A DNA stretch of 56,329 nt from Geodermatophilus sp. YIM 151500 (GCF_025716945.1 NZ_JAOVZT010000018.1:142-56470), one strand, 5' to 3'. Shown: positions 1 through 9,568, counted from the first letter of the stretch. The notes: a model not told the origin generated them from the letters alone. Made by a program: numbers and translations.

Positions 1-131
1 GCGGGAACGGCTCAGCGCGGCCGGGGAACGGCACGTGGCCGCGGTCGACGAGACGAGCGGGGGCCCGGAGGGTCCCCCGAGGAGCGGCGGGAACGGCTCA
101 GCGCGGCCGGGGAACGGCACGTGGCCGCGGT
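1..131. repeat. 45-bp perfect direct repeat, two copies, downstream of hpt
   Basis: Positions 1-45 and 87-131 are identical over 45 bases, giving a period of 86 bp. The spacer holds a hairpin at 59-78 (GGGGG CCC / GGG CCCCC with one bulged T). No convincing gene covers this stretch. It lies between hpt and whatever gene follows off the window edge (ftsH in related actinobacteria), so the array may be longer than what is visible here. Confidence 0.85.
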
Positions 132-148
132 GTCGGCCGGAGGCCGAC
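132..148 (-). terminator. Hairpin just after hpt
   Basis: A perfect 7-bp stem (132-138 with 142-148) and 3-nt loop begins a few bases after the hpt stop codon. There is no T run, as is usual for terminators in high-GC actinobacteria. It is a probable transcription end for the tilS-hpt operon. Confidence 0.5.
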
Positions 149-154
149 GATGTA

Positions 155-781
155 TTACGCGTAGACCTCGGGCTTCAGCGTCGCGATGTAGGGCAGGTCG
201 CGGTAGCGCTCGGCGTAGTCGAGCCCGTAGCCGATGACGAACTCGTTGGGGATGTCGAAGCCGACGTACCGCACGGGCACCTCGACCTTGATCGCGTCGG
301 GTTTGCGCAGCAGCGCGCACACCTCCAGCGACGCCGGCTGCCGGCTGCCGAGGTTCTTCAGCAGCCAGGAGAGGGTCAGCCCGGAGTCGATGATGTCCTC
401 GAGCACCAGGACGTGCCGCCCGGCGATGTCGCGGTCGAGGTCCTTGAGGATGCGCACGACGCCGGAGGAGCTGGTCGACGAGCCGTACGAGGAGACGGCC
501 ATGAACTCCATCTGGGTCGGCAGCTCCAGTGCCCGCGCGAAATCGCTCATGAACAGCACCGCGCCCTTGAGCACGCCGACGAGCAGCACCTCGCGTCCGG
601 CGTAGTCGGTGGCGATGGTGGCGGCAAGCTCACGGATCTTGTCCTGGATCTGCTGCTCGGTGAGCAGGACGTGGTCGATGTCGGGGCCGTAGCCGTGGTC
701 GGGGCCCAGCGCCCCGGGCGTGGGTTCCCCGGCCGGGGCCCCGGGGACGATGCCCCCGCGGGCGGTGGCGGTCTCGGTCAC
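155..781 (-). CDS. hpt: Hypoxanthine phosphoribosyltransferase
   Basis: This 208-residue protein converts hypoxanthine (and usually guanine) plus PRPP to IMP or GMP in cytosolic purine salvage. The PRPP-binding motif EDIIDSGLT is at residues 128-136, with a VGVLKG loop at 68-73 and SSYG at 97-100. The GTG start at 781 overlaps the tilS stop as GTGA, which implies translational coupling. The order tilS-hpt is conserved across actinobacteria (Rv3625c-Rv3624c), where ftsH usually lies downstream. About 30 N-terminal residues precede the conserved core and look unstructured, so a start slightly inside is possible. Confidence 0.96.
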   Translation of the reverse strand: MTETATARGGIVPGAPAGEPTPGALGPDHGYGPDIDHVLLTEQQIQDKIRELAATIATDYAGREVLLVGVLKGAVLFMSDFARALELPTQMEFMAVSSYGSSTSSSGVVRILKDLDRDIAGRHVLVLEDIIDSGLTLSWLLKNLGSRQPASLEVCALLRKPDAIKVEVPVRYVGFDIPNEFVIGYGLDYAERYRDLPYIATLKPEVYA

Positions 782-1809
782 GGAACGGGCTCCTCGCGGA
801 CGGCGGACGCTGGACCGGGCCGGCCGTCCCGAGCGGCCGGCCTGAGCACCAGCCTGCCAGACGCCCGGACGACCCGGACGCCGCCCGGTAGGTCCGCCGG
901 CCCCTGCCCCCGCCACGCGACCACGAGGGCGTCGACGGCCCGCAGGTGCACCGCGTGCAGGTCGGGCACGCCGGCCGCGTGCAGCCAGCCGCGCAGCACG
1001 CGGCGGCGCAGCGCGGCGGGCAGGTCGACCAGCGGCGCGGCCGGCAGCCCTCCGTCGCCTGCCTCGCCGGCCAGCCGCGTCAACTGCGCACCGGCCAGTG
1101 CGTCCAGCGCGTCGAGGTCCTCGCGCAGCAGTTCCGCCGTCCGGGCCAGGGCCGGGGCCACCCCGCCACCGAGCACCTGCTCGAGCAACGGCAGCACCTC
1201 CGCGCGCAACCGGGCCCGGGTGTACGCGGGGTCGGCGTTCCAAGGGTCGTCCCAGACCGGCAGCCCCTGGTCGGCGCAGGCCCGGCGGGTCGTCGCCCGG
1301 CGGACGCCGAGCAGCGGCCGCCACCAGGTCACCGCGCCGTCATCCCGGAGCCGGACCATCCCGGCGACCGACCGCGGCCCCGAGCCGCGGCCGAGGCCGA
1401 GCAGCACGGTCTCGGCCTGGTCGTCGAGGGTGTGCCCGAGCGCGATGCGAGCGCCGTGCTCCCCGGCCGCCGCGGCGAGCGCGGCGTAGCGGGCCGTGCG
1501 GGCGGCCGCCTCCGGCCCGCCGGTCGACCCGACCTCGACCCGTCGCACCAGCACGGGCGACAGGTGCAGGCCGCGCATCAACTCCGCCGTCCGCTCGGCG
1601 CGTTCCGCGGAACCCGGCTGCAGGGCGTGGTCGACCGTGATACCGCCGACGGCGACGCCGGCGGCGCGGGCCTCGAAGGCCAGCGCGGCGGCCAGCGCCA
1701 CGGAGTCCGCTCCACCGCTGCAGGCGACGAGGACCGGCCGGTCGCAGGCGCGGAGCCCGGGCCGCACCGCGGACCGCAGCACCGCCACCGCGCGCGGCGG
1801 TCCGACCAC
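778..1809 (-). CDS. tilS: tRNA(Ile)-lysidine synthase TilS
   Basis: TilS ligates lysine to C34 of the CAU-anticodon tRNA-Ile using ATP, which lets that tRNA read AUA. The PP-loop signature SGGADS is at residues 31-36, followed by the [11 protein letters not shown] stretch typical of the N-type ATPase domain. The C-terminal part is short, as in other actinobacterial TilS proteins. I chose the GTG at 1809 because GGAG lies 7-8 bases upstream and the frame beyond it runs into the preceding gene. The product is 343 residues. The gene lies between a metalloprotease gene (29-bp gap) and hpt (4-bp overlap), so it belongs to one minus-strand operon. Confidence 0.95.
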   Translation of the reverse strand: MVGPPRAVAVLRSAVRPGLRACDRPVLVACSGGADSVALAAALAFEARAAGVAVGGITVDHALQPGSAERAERTAELMRGLHLSPVLVRRVEVGSTGGPEAAARTARYAALAAAAGEHGARIALGHTLDDQAETVLLGLGRGSGPRSVAGMVRLRDDGAVTWWRPLLGVRRATTRRACADQGLPVWDDPWNADPAYTRARLRAEVLPLLEQVLGGGVAPALARTAELLREDLDALDALAGAQLTRLAGEAGDGGLPAAPLVDLPAALRRRVLRGWLHAAGVPDLHAVHLRAVDALVVAWRGQGPADLPGGVRVVRASGRLVLRPAARDGRPGPASAVREEPVP

Positions 1810-1837
1810 GGCCGTGCTCCGCCGGGGGACGTTCGGC

Positions 1838-2920
1838 TCAGGCGGTGATCGCCGGCCGGCCGTGCACCCGCTCGACCCAGCGCTGCGGCTCGGTGAGCTC
1901 CTCGATCCGCGGGAGGTTCTCCGGGCCGGCCCAGACCCGGTTGAAGCCCTCCATGCCCACGCTGTCGACGACACCGCCGACGAACTGCCGGCCGTCGGCG
2001 TACTGCTTCATCTTCTGCTCCAGGCCGAGCAGCCGGCGGAGCAGGCGGTCCAGCGGACCCTGGCCCTTGCGGCGCTGCGCGAAGCGCTTGCGCAGCGTGC
2101 GGACCGACGGGACGACGTCCGGGCCGACGCCGTCCATGACGTACTCGGCGTGCCCCTCGACCAGGCTCATCACGGCGGTCACCCGGTCGAGCACGGCACG
2201 CTGGCGCGGGTCGCGCACCAGCGCCATGAGCCCCTCGCTCTCGCCCTCGCCGCCGCGCACCGCGTCGGCGAGGCCGCGCACCACCTCCTGCAACCGCTCG
2301 CGGAGCACGTCGGGCGACAGGTCCGTGGCGGCCACGAAGTCGGCGATCTGCCCCTCGAGGTGCTGCTGCAACCACGGCACCGCGGTGAACTGCAACTGGT
2401 GGGTGACCTCGTGCAGGCACACCCAGAGCCGGAAGTCGGTCGGGTCGACGCCGAGCTTCCGCTCGGTCGCCACGACGTTGGGCGCGACCAGCAGCAGCCG
2501 GCCTCCGCTGCCGAACACCTCGTACTGCCCGAGCACCTTGGAGGCGAGGTAGGAGAGCACCAGCCCGGCCTGGGCACCCGTGGCGCGGGAGCCGATGGCG
2601 GTGGCCAGCGGACCGGGACGCCGGTCCTGCTTCTGCTGCAGCGCCTCGACCAGCGGGTCGAGCAGCGCGGCCATGCCACTGGTGTTGGCGTCGACCCAGC
2701 CGGGCCGGTCGACGACGACGACCTCCGGGACGGGCCCGCCGGGCGCGGGACGCATCCCGGTCAGCGCCTCGACATGACCGACTGCGGTGGCCGCGGCCTC
2801 GTGCAGCTCGCGGACGACGCCGGCCGCCTCCTCCCGGGTGGTCTCCGGGCCCGGGCTCATCAGCTTGCGGGCGGTGCGGCCGGCGAGGTCCCAGTCGACC
2901 ATCGAGGCAGGGCTGGTCAT
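1838..2920 (-). CDS. Zinc-dependent metalloprotease-like protein (DUF2342 / F420-biosynthesis-associated family)
   Basis: This 360-residue zincin-like protein has HEVTH at residues 170-174, and a downstream LVEGHAEYVMD helix could supply the third zinc ligand. This matches the actinobacterial family annotated as zinc-dependent metalloprotease or 'coenzyme F420 biosynthesis associated'. The substrate is unknown. There is no signal peptide, so a cytosolic role is likely. It is first in the operon with tilS and hpt, the same order as Rv3626c-Rv3624c. The family call is firm; the biological role is not. Confidence 0.9.
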   Translation of the reverse strand: MTSPASMVDWDLAGRTARKLMSPGPETTREEAAGVVRELHEAAATAVGHVEALTGMRPAPGGPVPEVVVVDRPGWVDANTSGMAALLDPLVEALQQKQDRRPGPLATAIGSRATGAQAGLVLSYLASKVLGQYEVFGSGGRLLLVAPNVVATERKLGVDPTDFRLWVCLHEVTHQLQFTAVPWLQQHLEGQIADFVAATDLSPDVLRERLQEVVRGLADAVRGGEGESEGLMALVRDPRQRAVLDRVTAVMSLVEGHAEYVMDGVGPDVVPSVRTLRKRFAQRRKGQGPLDRLLRRLLGLEQKMKQYADGRQFVGGVVDSVGMEGFNRVWAGPENLPRIEELTEPQRWVERVHGRPAITA

Positions 2921-3008
2921 CGCCTCACGGTACGCGGTGCGAGGACTCCGTCCTCCTCTGCTCGCACGCTCGCGGCGAGCGGGACCGGGCCTGCCCGGGT
3001 CGGGCCGT

Positions 3009-4457
3009 TCAGCGGCAGCCGCAGAGCGCGAGGCGGGCGGCTACCGCGTCCAGGGCGGCCTCGGCCGCCACCTCGCCTCCCGTGGCGGCGTCGGCGATCA
3101 CCGCGAAGGCCAGCAGACGCCCGTCGACCGTCAGCACGGTGCCGGCCAGGGCGTGCACGCCGAGCAGGGTGCCGGTCTTGGCGCGCACGGCGCCCGGGGC
3201 GGTGGCCGGGTCGTCGTCCCCCCGGTCGAAGAGCGTGCCGTCGTAGCCGGCGACCGGCAGGCCGGACAGCACCGCCCCGGCGTCGTTGATGCTGCCGCCG
3301 GCGGCGCCGGCGACGATCCCGGTGAGCACCGCGGCGGGCACCCGGTCGTCGCGCGACAGGCCGCTGCCGTCGGCGAGCACGACGCCGGACACGTCGACGC
3401 CCGCGTCGGTCAGCGCCTCGGTGACGGCGTCCGCGGCCCCCTCGAAGCTGGCCGGCAGGTCGCGGGCGAGGGCGACCTGGCGGGCCAGCGACTCGGCGAG
3501 CATGTTGTCCGACAGCGCGAGCATCTGCTCGACCAGCCGGACGACGGGCGCCGACTGCACCGTGGCCAGCGTCCGCGTGCCTTCCGGCGCCTCGCCGAGC
3601 ACGACCGTCGCGCCGGCGGCGCCGAGCGCGTCCGCGAGCGCGGCCCCGGCGTCCAGGCCGGGCTGCGCGCTGCGGGCCAGGGCCCCGGGAGCGACCCGGG
3701 CACCGTCGACCGCGGTGGCGGTGACCGGCGCGGCGTAGTTGGACGGCGAGTCGCCCGGGCCCCAGCCCGTCGCGGTCAGCGGCCCGGTGTAGAGCGAGCT
3801 GTCGACGACGACCCGGGTCACCTCGGTGCCGGCCGGCAGCGCCGCGACCACCTGGGTGGCCAGGTCGGCGACGGTCGGCGCGCCCGGATAGGTCTGCGAC
3901 GGCGCCGTCCGCGACAGCGTCGGGTCGCCGCCGCCCACGAGGACGACCTCGCCCGGCGCGGCGCCCTCCACCACGGTGGTCGGGATGGTCGCGGCCGGGT
4001 CGAGCGTGGTCAGGGCCGCCACGGCGGTGAGCAGCTTGGCCGTGGAGGCCGGGCTGGCCGGGTCGGCGGCGTCGCGCGCGTACAGCTCGCCGCCGGTCGC
4101 GACGTCGACGACCGAGGCCGAGACGCCGCTTCCGAGGTCCGGCGCGTCGAGCAGCGGGTCGAGCGCCGCAGCCAGGGCGGCCGGCTCGGGCGCGGGCGCC
4201 TCTGCCGACAGCGCGGCGAGCACGGGATCGGCGGCGCCGATCTGCGGCAGCTGAGCCCCGGGGACGGCGACGGTCGCCTCGGCCGGCGCGTCGTCCTGCG
4301 TCGCCACGACGAGCCCCGCGATGCTGCCGCCGACGACGAGCAGGGCCGCCACGACGCCCATGGCCATCCGGCGGCGGAAGCGCCCGTAGTTGGCGGTGAC
4401 GGTCGTCGTACCGGACGCCGTGCCCGTCGGCGGAGCCGTCGACGTGATGGTGCCCAC
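3009..4457 (-). CDS. dacB: D-alanyl-D-alanine carboxypeptidase/endopeptidase, PBP4 (DacB) family
   Basis: This is a class C penicillin-binding protein that trims or cleaves peptidoglycan stem peptides outside the membrane. The three active-site motifs are visible: STAK at 138-141, SDN at 316-318 and KTG at 427-429. A single membrane segment at about residues 33-53 after an Arg-rich stretch acts as a signal anchor. The GTG at 4457 gives 482 residues and has GGAGG 13 bases upstream, which is rather far, so the exact start is uncertain. The reading frame stays open further up but runs across the divergent ppa gene. It corresponds to Rv3627c, which sits beside ppa (Rv3628). Confidence 0.93.
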   Translation of the reverse strand: MGTITSTAPPTGTASGTTTVTANYGRFRRRMAMGVVAALLVVGGSIAGLVVATQDDAPAEATVAVPGAQLPQIGAADPVLAALSAEAPAPEPAALAAALDPLLDAPDLGSGVSASVVDVATGGELYARDAADPASPASTAKLLTAVAALTTLDPAATIPTTVVEGAAPGEVVLVGGGDPTLSRTAPSQTYPGAPTVADLATQVVAALPAGTEVTRVVVDSSLYTGPLTATGWGPGDSPSNYAAPVTATAVDGARVAPGALARSAQPGLDAGAALADALGAAGATVVLGEAPEGTRTLATVQSAPVVRLVEQMLALSDNMLAESLARQVALARDLPASFEGAADAVTEALTDAGVDVSGVVLADGSGLSRDDRVPAAVLTGIVAGAAGGSINDAGAVLSGLPVAGYDGTLFDRGDDDPATAPGAVRAKTGTLLGVHALAGTVLTVDGRLLAFAVIADAATGGEVAAEAALDAVAARLALCGCR

Positions 4458-4502
4458 CCCCCAGGAACGACCTCCGCCGGGGAGGGCGGGGCCACGGTGG
4501 GC

Positions 4503-4508
4503 CACACT
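4503..4508 (+). promoter_or_regulatory. Putative -10 element of ppa (leaderless start)
   Basis: CACACT is followed after 7 bases by the ppa GTG start. This spacing would put transcription initiation at or next to the start codon. There is no Shine-Dalgarno sequence in the gap. Confidence 0.45.
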
Positions 4509-4515
4509 ACGTGCC

Positions 4516-5010
4516 GTGCAGTTCGACGTGACGATAGAAATCCCGAAGGGCCAGCGGAACAAGTACGAGCTGGACCACGCGACCGGACGCATCCGCCTCG
4601 ACCGGATGCTCTTCACCTCCACCCGCTACCCGGCGGACTACGGCTACATCGAGCACACGCTCGGCATGGACGGCGACCCGCTCGACGCGCTGGTGCTGCT
4701 GGAGGAGCCGACGTTCCCGGGGTGCCTGATCACCTGCCGGGCCATCGGCATGTTCCGGATGACCGACGAGAAGGGCGGTGACGACAAGGTCCTCAGCGTG
4801 CCGGCCACCGACCCGCGGATGGCGCACCTGGTCGACATCAGCGATGTCTCGGAGTTCGACCGGCTGGAGATCCAGCACTTCTTCGAGACCTACAAGGACC
4901 TCGAGCCGGGCAAGTCGGTCGAGGGCGCCGAGTGGGTGGGCCGGGAGGACGCCGAGAAGGAGATCGTGGCCTCGCTCGGCCGGGCCAAGGACGCCCCCTC
5001 CGAGCACTGA
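4516..5010 (+). CDS. ppa: Inorganic pyrophosphatase, family I
   Basis: This 164-residue enzyme hydrolyses cytosolic pyrophosphate released by biosynthetic reactions. The metal-binding core DGDPLDALV and the preceding DYGYIEHT are intact, and the length is typical of family I. The GTG at 4516 starts the conserved N-terminus [12 protein letters not shown]. No ribosome-binding site precedes it, but a -10-like hexamer lies 7 bases upstream, which favours a leaderless mRNA. A strong hairpin follows the stop. A second, membrane-bound pyrophosphatase (hppA) lies about 11 kb away. Confidence 0.97.
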   Translation: MQFDVTIEIPKGQRNKYELDHATGRIRLDRMLFTSTRYPADYGYIEHTLGMDGDPLDALVLLEEPTFPGCLITCRAIGMFRMTDEKGGDDKVLSVPATDPRMAHLVDISDVSEFDRLEIQHFFETYKDLEPGKSVEGAEWVGREDAEKEIVASLGRAKDAPSEH

Positions 5011-5037
5011 CCGCTGGCACCTGTCGGCACGTCGCAC

Positions 5038-5068
5038 GACGGCGGCACCCCGGTCGGGTGCCGCCGTC
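5038..5068. terminator. 13-bp perfect hairpin between convergent genes
   Basis: Bases 5038-5050 pair perfectly with 5056-5068 around a 5-nt loop. The hairpin starts 27 bases after the ppa stop and lies between convergent ppa and the methyltransferase gene. It can work in both directions. Confidence 0.8.
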
Positions 5069-5097
5069 GGCGTGTCCACGGCCAGCACCCACTCGCG

Positions 5098-5847
5098 TCA
5101 GCGGAGGCGGGTGTCGTGCAGCACGACGGTCAGGAAGCCGAGCTGCCCCCGGTAGCCGGTCAGCCACTCGTGGCGGTGGGCGCGGGCGGCGGCGAGCGCC
5201 GCGTCGCGGTCGTCCGGGCCGGCCTCGGTCAGCGCCCACTCGGTGAGCGCGCCGGTCCAGCTCCACTCGTAGTCGTCCCACTCCGCGGCCGAGCTCACGT
5301 GCCCGTGGCCGGGCTCGTAGCCGTGCTCCTGGACGGCGGCCACCAGCCCGGGCAGGTCGGGCAGCTCGCCGGGAACGGCGCCCAGGGCGTCCAGCGCCGC
5401 CGCCGTCGGCTCGCCGTCCCAGAAGCCGTCGCCGAGCAGCAGCCGCCCGCCGGGTGCCAGGTGGTCGCGGACGGCGTCGAGCGTCGCGGCCAGCCCGCCG
5501 AAGACGTGCGTGGCGCCGACGCACAGCACCGCGTCGAACCGCCCGCCCGCCCAGCCGGCGGCGTCGGCCTGCTCGAAGCGGACCCGCCCGGCCAGCCCGC
5601 GGTCGAGCGCGTCGCGACGCGCGACGGCCAGCGCGTGGGCGGAGCTGTCGACGCCGGTGCCGGTGGCGGGCGGCGCGGCACCGAGCGCCGCCAGCAGCCA
5701 CTGGCCGGCACCGCAGCCCAGGTCGAGCACCCGGCCCCCGTCCGGCACGGCCAGCCGACCCGCGAGCTCGCGGAGCACCGCCTCGGAGACGGGCGCGGCG
5801 ATCGGGTGGGAGCGGTGCGCGATGGCGCTGATCAGGTCGCGGTCCAC
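5098..5847 (-). CDS. Class I SAM-dependent methyltransferase
   Basis: This 249-residue protein has a Rossmann-type methyltransferase fold. Motif I, VLDLGCGAGQW, lies at about residues 40-50; an acidic residue follows in the GTGVDSS strand, and LAPGGRLLLGDGFW forms motif III. The pattern matches small-molecule methyltransferases of the UbiE/SmtA type. The substrate cannot be read from the sequence. It is a single minus-strand gene between tRNA-Thr and the terminator shared with ppa. The ATG at 5847 precedes the conserved MDRDLISAIAHRSHP region. Confidence 0.85.
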   Translation of the reverse strand: MDRDLISAIAHRSHPIAAPVSEAVLRELAGRLAVPDGGRVLDLGCGAGQWLLAALGAAPPATGTGVDSSAHALAVARRDALDRGLAGRVRFEQADAAGWAGGRFDAVLCVGATHVFGGLAATLDAVRDHLAPGGRLLLGDGFWDGEPTAAALDALGAVPGELPDLPGLVAAVQEHGYEPGHGHVSSAAEWDDYEWSWTGALTEWALTEAGPDDRDAALAAARAHRHEWLTGYRGQLGFLTVVLHDTRLR

Positions 5848-5881
5848 GGCGGCATCGTGCCGAGGGTGGACGGGCCAGGGG

Positions 5882-5954
5882 AGCCGCCTGTCGGAATCGA
5901 ACCGACGACCTTCTCATTACGAGTGAGATGCTCTACCGACTGAGCTAAGGCGGC
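5882..5954 (-). tRNA. tRNA-Thr (anticodon CGU)
   Basis: The reverse strand folds as a complete tRNA. The 7-bp acceptor stem is GCCGCCT/AGGCGGC. TAGCTCAG..GGTAGAGCA forms the D arm, a 5-bp TCTCA/TGAGA anticodon stem carries the CGT anticodon (positions 5919-5921), and GGTTCGATTCC forms the T arm. CCA is not encoded. The tRNA reads the ACG codon, which is abundant in such GC-rich genomes. Confidence 0.97.
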
Positions 5955-6033
5955 GGGCGTGCGCGCCACAGCCTACGTCACCGGGTCCGCCGTCCGCGGT
6001 ACCCCTGCCAGGTGTCGGAGGCCCGATGGTCCG

Positions 6034-7221
6034 TCAGGCGGGCAGGCGGAGCGCCACGGTCAGCGCCTCGACGGCGACCCGCGGCTTGACGTTCTGCTCC
6101 AGCGCCGTGCGGCAGGCCAGCAGCGCGTCGATCCGGCGCAGCGCCCCCTCCGCCCCGATGCGGCGGGCCAGCTCCTCCGCGTCGGCCCGCCGGTCGGGGT
6201 GGGCCAGCGGCGGGGCCTGGTCACCGGCCGCGTGCAGCACCAGCGCGTCGCGGTAGAGCGCGGCGAGGTCGACCAGGGCGCGGTCGAGGGAGTCGCGGGA
6301 GAGCCGGGTGGCCCGCGACTTCTGCTTCTTCTCCAGCTCCTTGAGCACGCCGGCGCCGCGGCTGGCCGCGGCCACCCCCGGGCCCCGGGCGCCCACCCCG
6401 AGGCTGGCCTTGACCGCCTCGGTCTCCGCCCCGTCCAGGGCGGCGGCCGCCGCGTCGGCCTCCTCCTGCGCGGCCGACACCAGGTCGTCGGCGGCGTCCA
6501 GGCAGGCGGCGAGGGACACCAGCGACAGCGGGATGTCGAGCACGGCCTTGCGCGCCAACCGTGCCGCTTCGTCGCGGGCCAGCCGCCGCGCCCGTCCGAC
6601 GTGGCCGCCGGCGGCGCCGGCCGCCCACGCAGCCAGTGCTGGGTCGAAGCCGTCCCGGCGCACCAGGACGTCGGCGATCGCGTCGGCCGACGGCGTCCGC
6701 AGGGTGACCACCCGGCAGCGGGAGCGGACGGTGACCGGCACGTCGTCGGGGTGCAGGCTGGGCGCGCAGAGCAGGAACACGGTGCGCGCGGGGGGCTCCT
6801 CCAGCATCTTGAGCACGGTGTTGGCCGCCTGCTCGGTCATCCGGTCGGCGTCCTCGACCAACACCACCTGCCAGCGGCCCTGCGACGGCGCCCGGCCGGC
6901 GATGCGCACCAGCTCGCGCACCTCGGCCACCCCGATGGACAGCCCCTCCGGGACGACGGCCTGCACGTCGGCGTGGGTGCCGGCGAGCACGGTCCGGCAC
7001 GAGTGGCAGGTGCCCCCGTCGGCGTGCCGGCCGGCCGTCGGGCACTGCAGCGCGGCGGCGAACGCGCGGGCGGCGACCGACCGCCCGGAGCCGGGCGGGC
7101 CGGTGAACAGCCAGGCGTGGGTCATCACCGCCGGGTCGGCGACGGCGGCGCGCAGCTCGGCGACCGCCGCGGGCTGGCCGACGACGTGGGCCCAGACGTC
7201 GTCCGCGGGGCCGGCCGTCAC
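6034..7221 (-). CDS. holB: DNA polymerase III subunit delta'
   Basis: This clamp-loader AAA+ subunit works at the replication fork. The 395-residue protein has a Walker A motif GPPGSGRS at about residues 41-48, a small zinc-binding insert with CHSC, VEDADRM as Walker B, a LEEPP motif and the sensor SRC of clamp loaders. The Walker A lysine is replaced by arginine (GSGRS). The GTG start at 7221 lies 34 bases beyond the stop of the MFS-thymidylate kinase gene, so the two form a tmk-holB operon, the usual arrangement. It corresponds to Rv3644c. Confidence 0.94.
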   Translation of the reverse strand: MTAGPADDVWAHVVGQPAAVAELRAAVADPAVMTHAWLFTGPPGSGRSVAARAFAAALQCPTAGRHADGGTCHSCRTVLAGTHADVQAVVPEGLSIGVAEVRELVRIAGRAPSQGRWQVVLVEDADRMTEQAANTVLKMLEEPPARTVFLLCAPSLHPDDVPVTVRSRCRVVTLRTPSADAIADVLVRRDGFDPALAAWAAGAAGGHVGRARRLARDEAARLARKAVLDIPLSLVSLAACLDAADDLVSAAQEEADAAAAALDGAETEAVKASLGVGARGPGVAAASRGAGVLKELEKKQKSRATRLSRDSLDRALVDLAALYRDALVLHAAGDQAPPLAHPDRRADAEELARRIGAEGALRRIDALLACRTALEQNVKPRVAVEALTVALRLPA

Positions 7222-7230
7222 GGTGTCCCG

Positions 7231-7248
7231 CGGACGCGCCCGCGTCCG
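7231..7248 (-). other. Hairpin in the tmk-holB gap
   Basis: CGGACGC (7231-7237) and GCGTCCG (7242-7248) form a perfect 7-bp stem with a 4-nt loop. It occupies most of the 34-bp gap and could slow transcription or tune holB translation. No functional evidence is visible. Confidence 0.4.
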
Positions 7249-7255
7249 ACCGGGC

Positions 7256-9568
7256 TCACGGGTGCAGCTGGGGGGTCGGGCCCGTCTGGGCGTGCGGGTG
7301 GTGCGGCACGACCGGCGACCGCGGGTCGAGCCCGCCGGCCGGCCGGTCGCCGTCCTCGGGCAGCGTGCGCAGGGTCTGCAGCGGCAGGCCGGTGAGCAGC
7401 TGGGCGACCCGCCTGCGGATCTCCGCAGCGATCTCGTCCGGCGTCTGCCGGGCGTCGACGACCAGGTAGCGGTCGGGGTCGGTCTCGGCCAGGGCGCGGA
7501 AGGTCCGCCGCACGCGCTGGTGGAAGTCCAGCGACTCCGACTCCATGCGGTCGGCCGCCGCCCGGCCCCGGGCGCGCGCCAGGCCCACCTCCGGCGGGAG
7601 GTCGAGCAGCACGGTGAGATCGGGCCGCAGCCCCTCCGTGGCCCACCGGGAGAGCGTGCGCACCTCCTCCAGCGGCATGGCGCGGCCGGCGCCCTGGTAG
7701 GCCAGCGAGCTGTCGACGAACCGGTCGGTGATCACGACCTCGCCGGCGTCGAGGGCGGGCCGCAGCACGTCGTGCACGTGCTGCGCACGGTCGGCGGCGT
7801 ACAGCAGCGCCTCCGTGCGCGGCGACAGCCCGCCGTGCCCGCGATCGAGCACGATCGAGCGGATGCCGGCGCCGGACGGGGTGCCGCCCGGCTCGAAGGT
7901 CGCGCGGGCGACCAGGCCCTCCGCGGTGAGCCACTCCTGCAGCCGGCGCACCTGCGTCGACTTGCCCGCGCCCTCGCCGCCCTCGAAGGCGATGAACACG
8001 CCGCCGCCGGCCAGCCGGCGGCGGGCGGTGGTGTCGCGTCGCAGGGCGGTGACGATGTCGGCGACCAGGGGTACCGGCCGTCGGTCGTCCATCTGCCGGT
8101 ACGCCAGGACGCCGACCCCCACGGCCACCAGCCCGGCGGCGAACAGCGCCAGCCGCTCGCCGGTGACCGTCTGGCTGCCGATGCCCAGGTCGAACGTCCG
8201 TCGGCCGAACAGGCCGACCGCGAACGGGGTGACCGCGAGGCTCAGGATGAGCGCCGCCCGCACGAGCGAGTGCACCAGCGCGAAGGTCCGGCCACGCACC
8301 GCGTCCTCGACCTCGGTGCCCAGCAGGGTGAAGCCGGCGAGGTAGGCGATGCCGGCGAAGAAGCCCATGAGGACGACGAGGCACAGCGCGATCCACAGCG
8401 CGATGCTCCAGACGAGCATGAGCACCGCGGCACCGGCGCCGACGATGGCGATGCCGAACATGCGCTGGCGGGGCAGATCGCGGGCGATGCCCGGGCCGAT
8501 GCCGATACCGAGTCCCAGCCCGACGAAGACGGCCCCGAAGAGCAGGCCGTAGGCGGCCGCCCCGGCGTCCAGCGACCGGGCGAAGGCCTGCGCCGTCGCG
8601 ATGACGGCACCGGCGGCGACGAACGCGCCGGCGATGCCGACGACCAGGCCGCGCACCAGCGGCGTGTTCCCTGCGAAGGAGAACCCGTTGCGCAGCGAGC
8701 CGAGGAAGCTCTCCTCCTCGGCCGCGGACACCGCGGCGCCCCGGCCGCTGATCGACGTCAGCCGCCAGATGATGCCCGCGGCGATGACGTAGGTGACCGA
8801 GTTGAGGTACAGCGCCAGGTCGATCTCGTCCAGCCCGGACACCGCCCCGCTCAGCGGCCCTCCGATGGCGGCCAGCACGGCGAACAGCACCCCGGCGGCC
8901 ACCGGCGTGAGCCCGTAGGTGGTCACGAGCGACAGCTGGTTGGCCGGCTCCAGCTGGTCCTTGCGCAGCATGTTGGGGACGGCGGCGTCCTTGGCCGGCA
9001 TGAAGAACAGCCCGACCGCCTCGATGAGGAACTGGGCGACCAGCAGCCAGCCGAGGTGGTCGACCAGCGGGATCGACGCGAACAGCAGGAACCGCACGAC
9101 GTGCGTGACCACCATGGTCTTGCGCCGGTCGAAGCGGTCGGCGAAGGCGCCGGCCAACGGGCCCAGCAGCATCGCCGGCAGCAGCCGCAGCAGCAGCACG
9201 CCGCCGAGTGCGAAGTTCTCCGCGTAACCCTCGACCGTGGCGGTCGCCGTCGCGGTGATCGCCAGCAGGCCGAGCCAGTCACCGAAACTGGACAGGGTCG
9301 TGGAGTACCAGAGCCGGCGGAAGTCGCGCAGCCGCAGGACCGCCCGGAGCTTGGCGACCAGGCCCACGGCGCCGGGCACGTCCGGACGCTGCCCGGGCCC
9401 GTCCTCCCCGGGCTGGGCGCCCGGGCCGGACCGGCCGGCGTCCGCGGGGTCGAGGGCGACGAACGGCGGCGCCGCGTCGTCCGGGACCGGCGTCGCGGCC
9501 GACGGCAGCCCGGCCGGAGCGGGAACCGTCCCCTCGGCCGCACCACCCGCCTCGTCGGGCGGCGGCAC
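7256..9568 (-). CDS. tmk: Bifunctional MFS-type membrane protein / thymidylate kinase fusion
   Basis: One 770-residue frame joins two proteins. Residues 1-75 are a Pro/Gly/Asp-rich tail. Residues 80-500 form a 10-12 segment MFS-like membrane domain with the loop GAFADRFDRRK. Residues 521 to about 730 are a complete dTMP kinase: P-loop FEGGEGAGKST, ITDRFVDSS with the DR motif, and a Lid-region GRAAADRMES. The kinase makes dTDP for DNA synthesis. The transported substrate, if any, is unknown. Similar MFS-Tmk fusions occur in other actinobacteria. The last 45 residues form a Pro/His-rich extension. The GTG at 9568 is the furthest upstream start, so a somewhat shorter N-terminus is possible. Confidence 0.93.
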   Translation of the reverse strand: MPPPDEAGGAAEGTVPAPAGLPSAATPVPDDAAPPFVALDPADAGRSGPGAQPGEDGPGQRPDVPGAVGLVAKLRAVLRLRDFRRLWYSTTLSSFGDWLGLLAITATATATVEGYAENFALGGVLLLRLLPAMLLGPLAGAFADRFDRRKTMVVTHVVRFLLFASIPLVDHLGWLLVAQFLIEAVGLFFMPAKDAAVPNMLRKDQLEPANQLSLVTTYGLTPVAAGVLFAVLAAIGGPLSGAVSGLDEIDLALYLNSVTYVIAAGIIWRLTSISGRGAAVSAAEEESFLGSLRNGFSFAGNTPLVRGLVVGIAGAFVAAGAVIATAQAFARSLDAGAAAYGLLFGAVFVGLGLGIGIGPGIARDLPRQRMFGIAIVGAGAAVLMLVWSIALWIALCLVVLMGFFAGIAYLAGFTLLGTEVEDAVRGRTFALVHSLVRAALILSLAVTPFAVGLFGRRTFDLGIGSQTVTGERLALFAAGLVAVGVGVLAYRQMDDRRPVPLVADIVTALRRDTTARRRLAGGGVFIAFEGGEGAGKSTQVRRLQEWLTAEGLVARATFEPGGTPSGAGIRSIVLDRGHGGLSPRTEALLYAADRAQHVHDVLRPALDAGEVVITDRFVDSSLAYQGAGRAMPLEEVRTLSRWATEGLRPDLTVLLDLPPEVGLARARGRAAADRMESESLDFHQRVRRTFRALAETDPDRYLVVDARQTPDEIAAEIRRRVAQLLTGLPLQTLRTLPEDGDRPAGGLDPRSPVVPHHPHAQTGPTPQLHP

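Noticed and set aside
2787-4781. Open frame of 664 codons on the plus strand, ending inside ppa
   Set aside because: It lies opposite the dacB gene and in a different frame from ppa. All recognisable motifs are in the other strand or frame.
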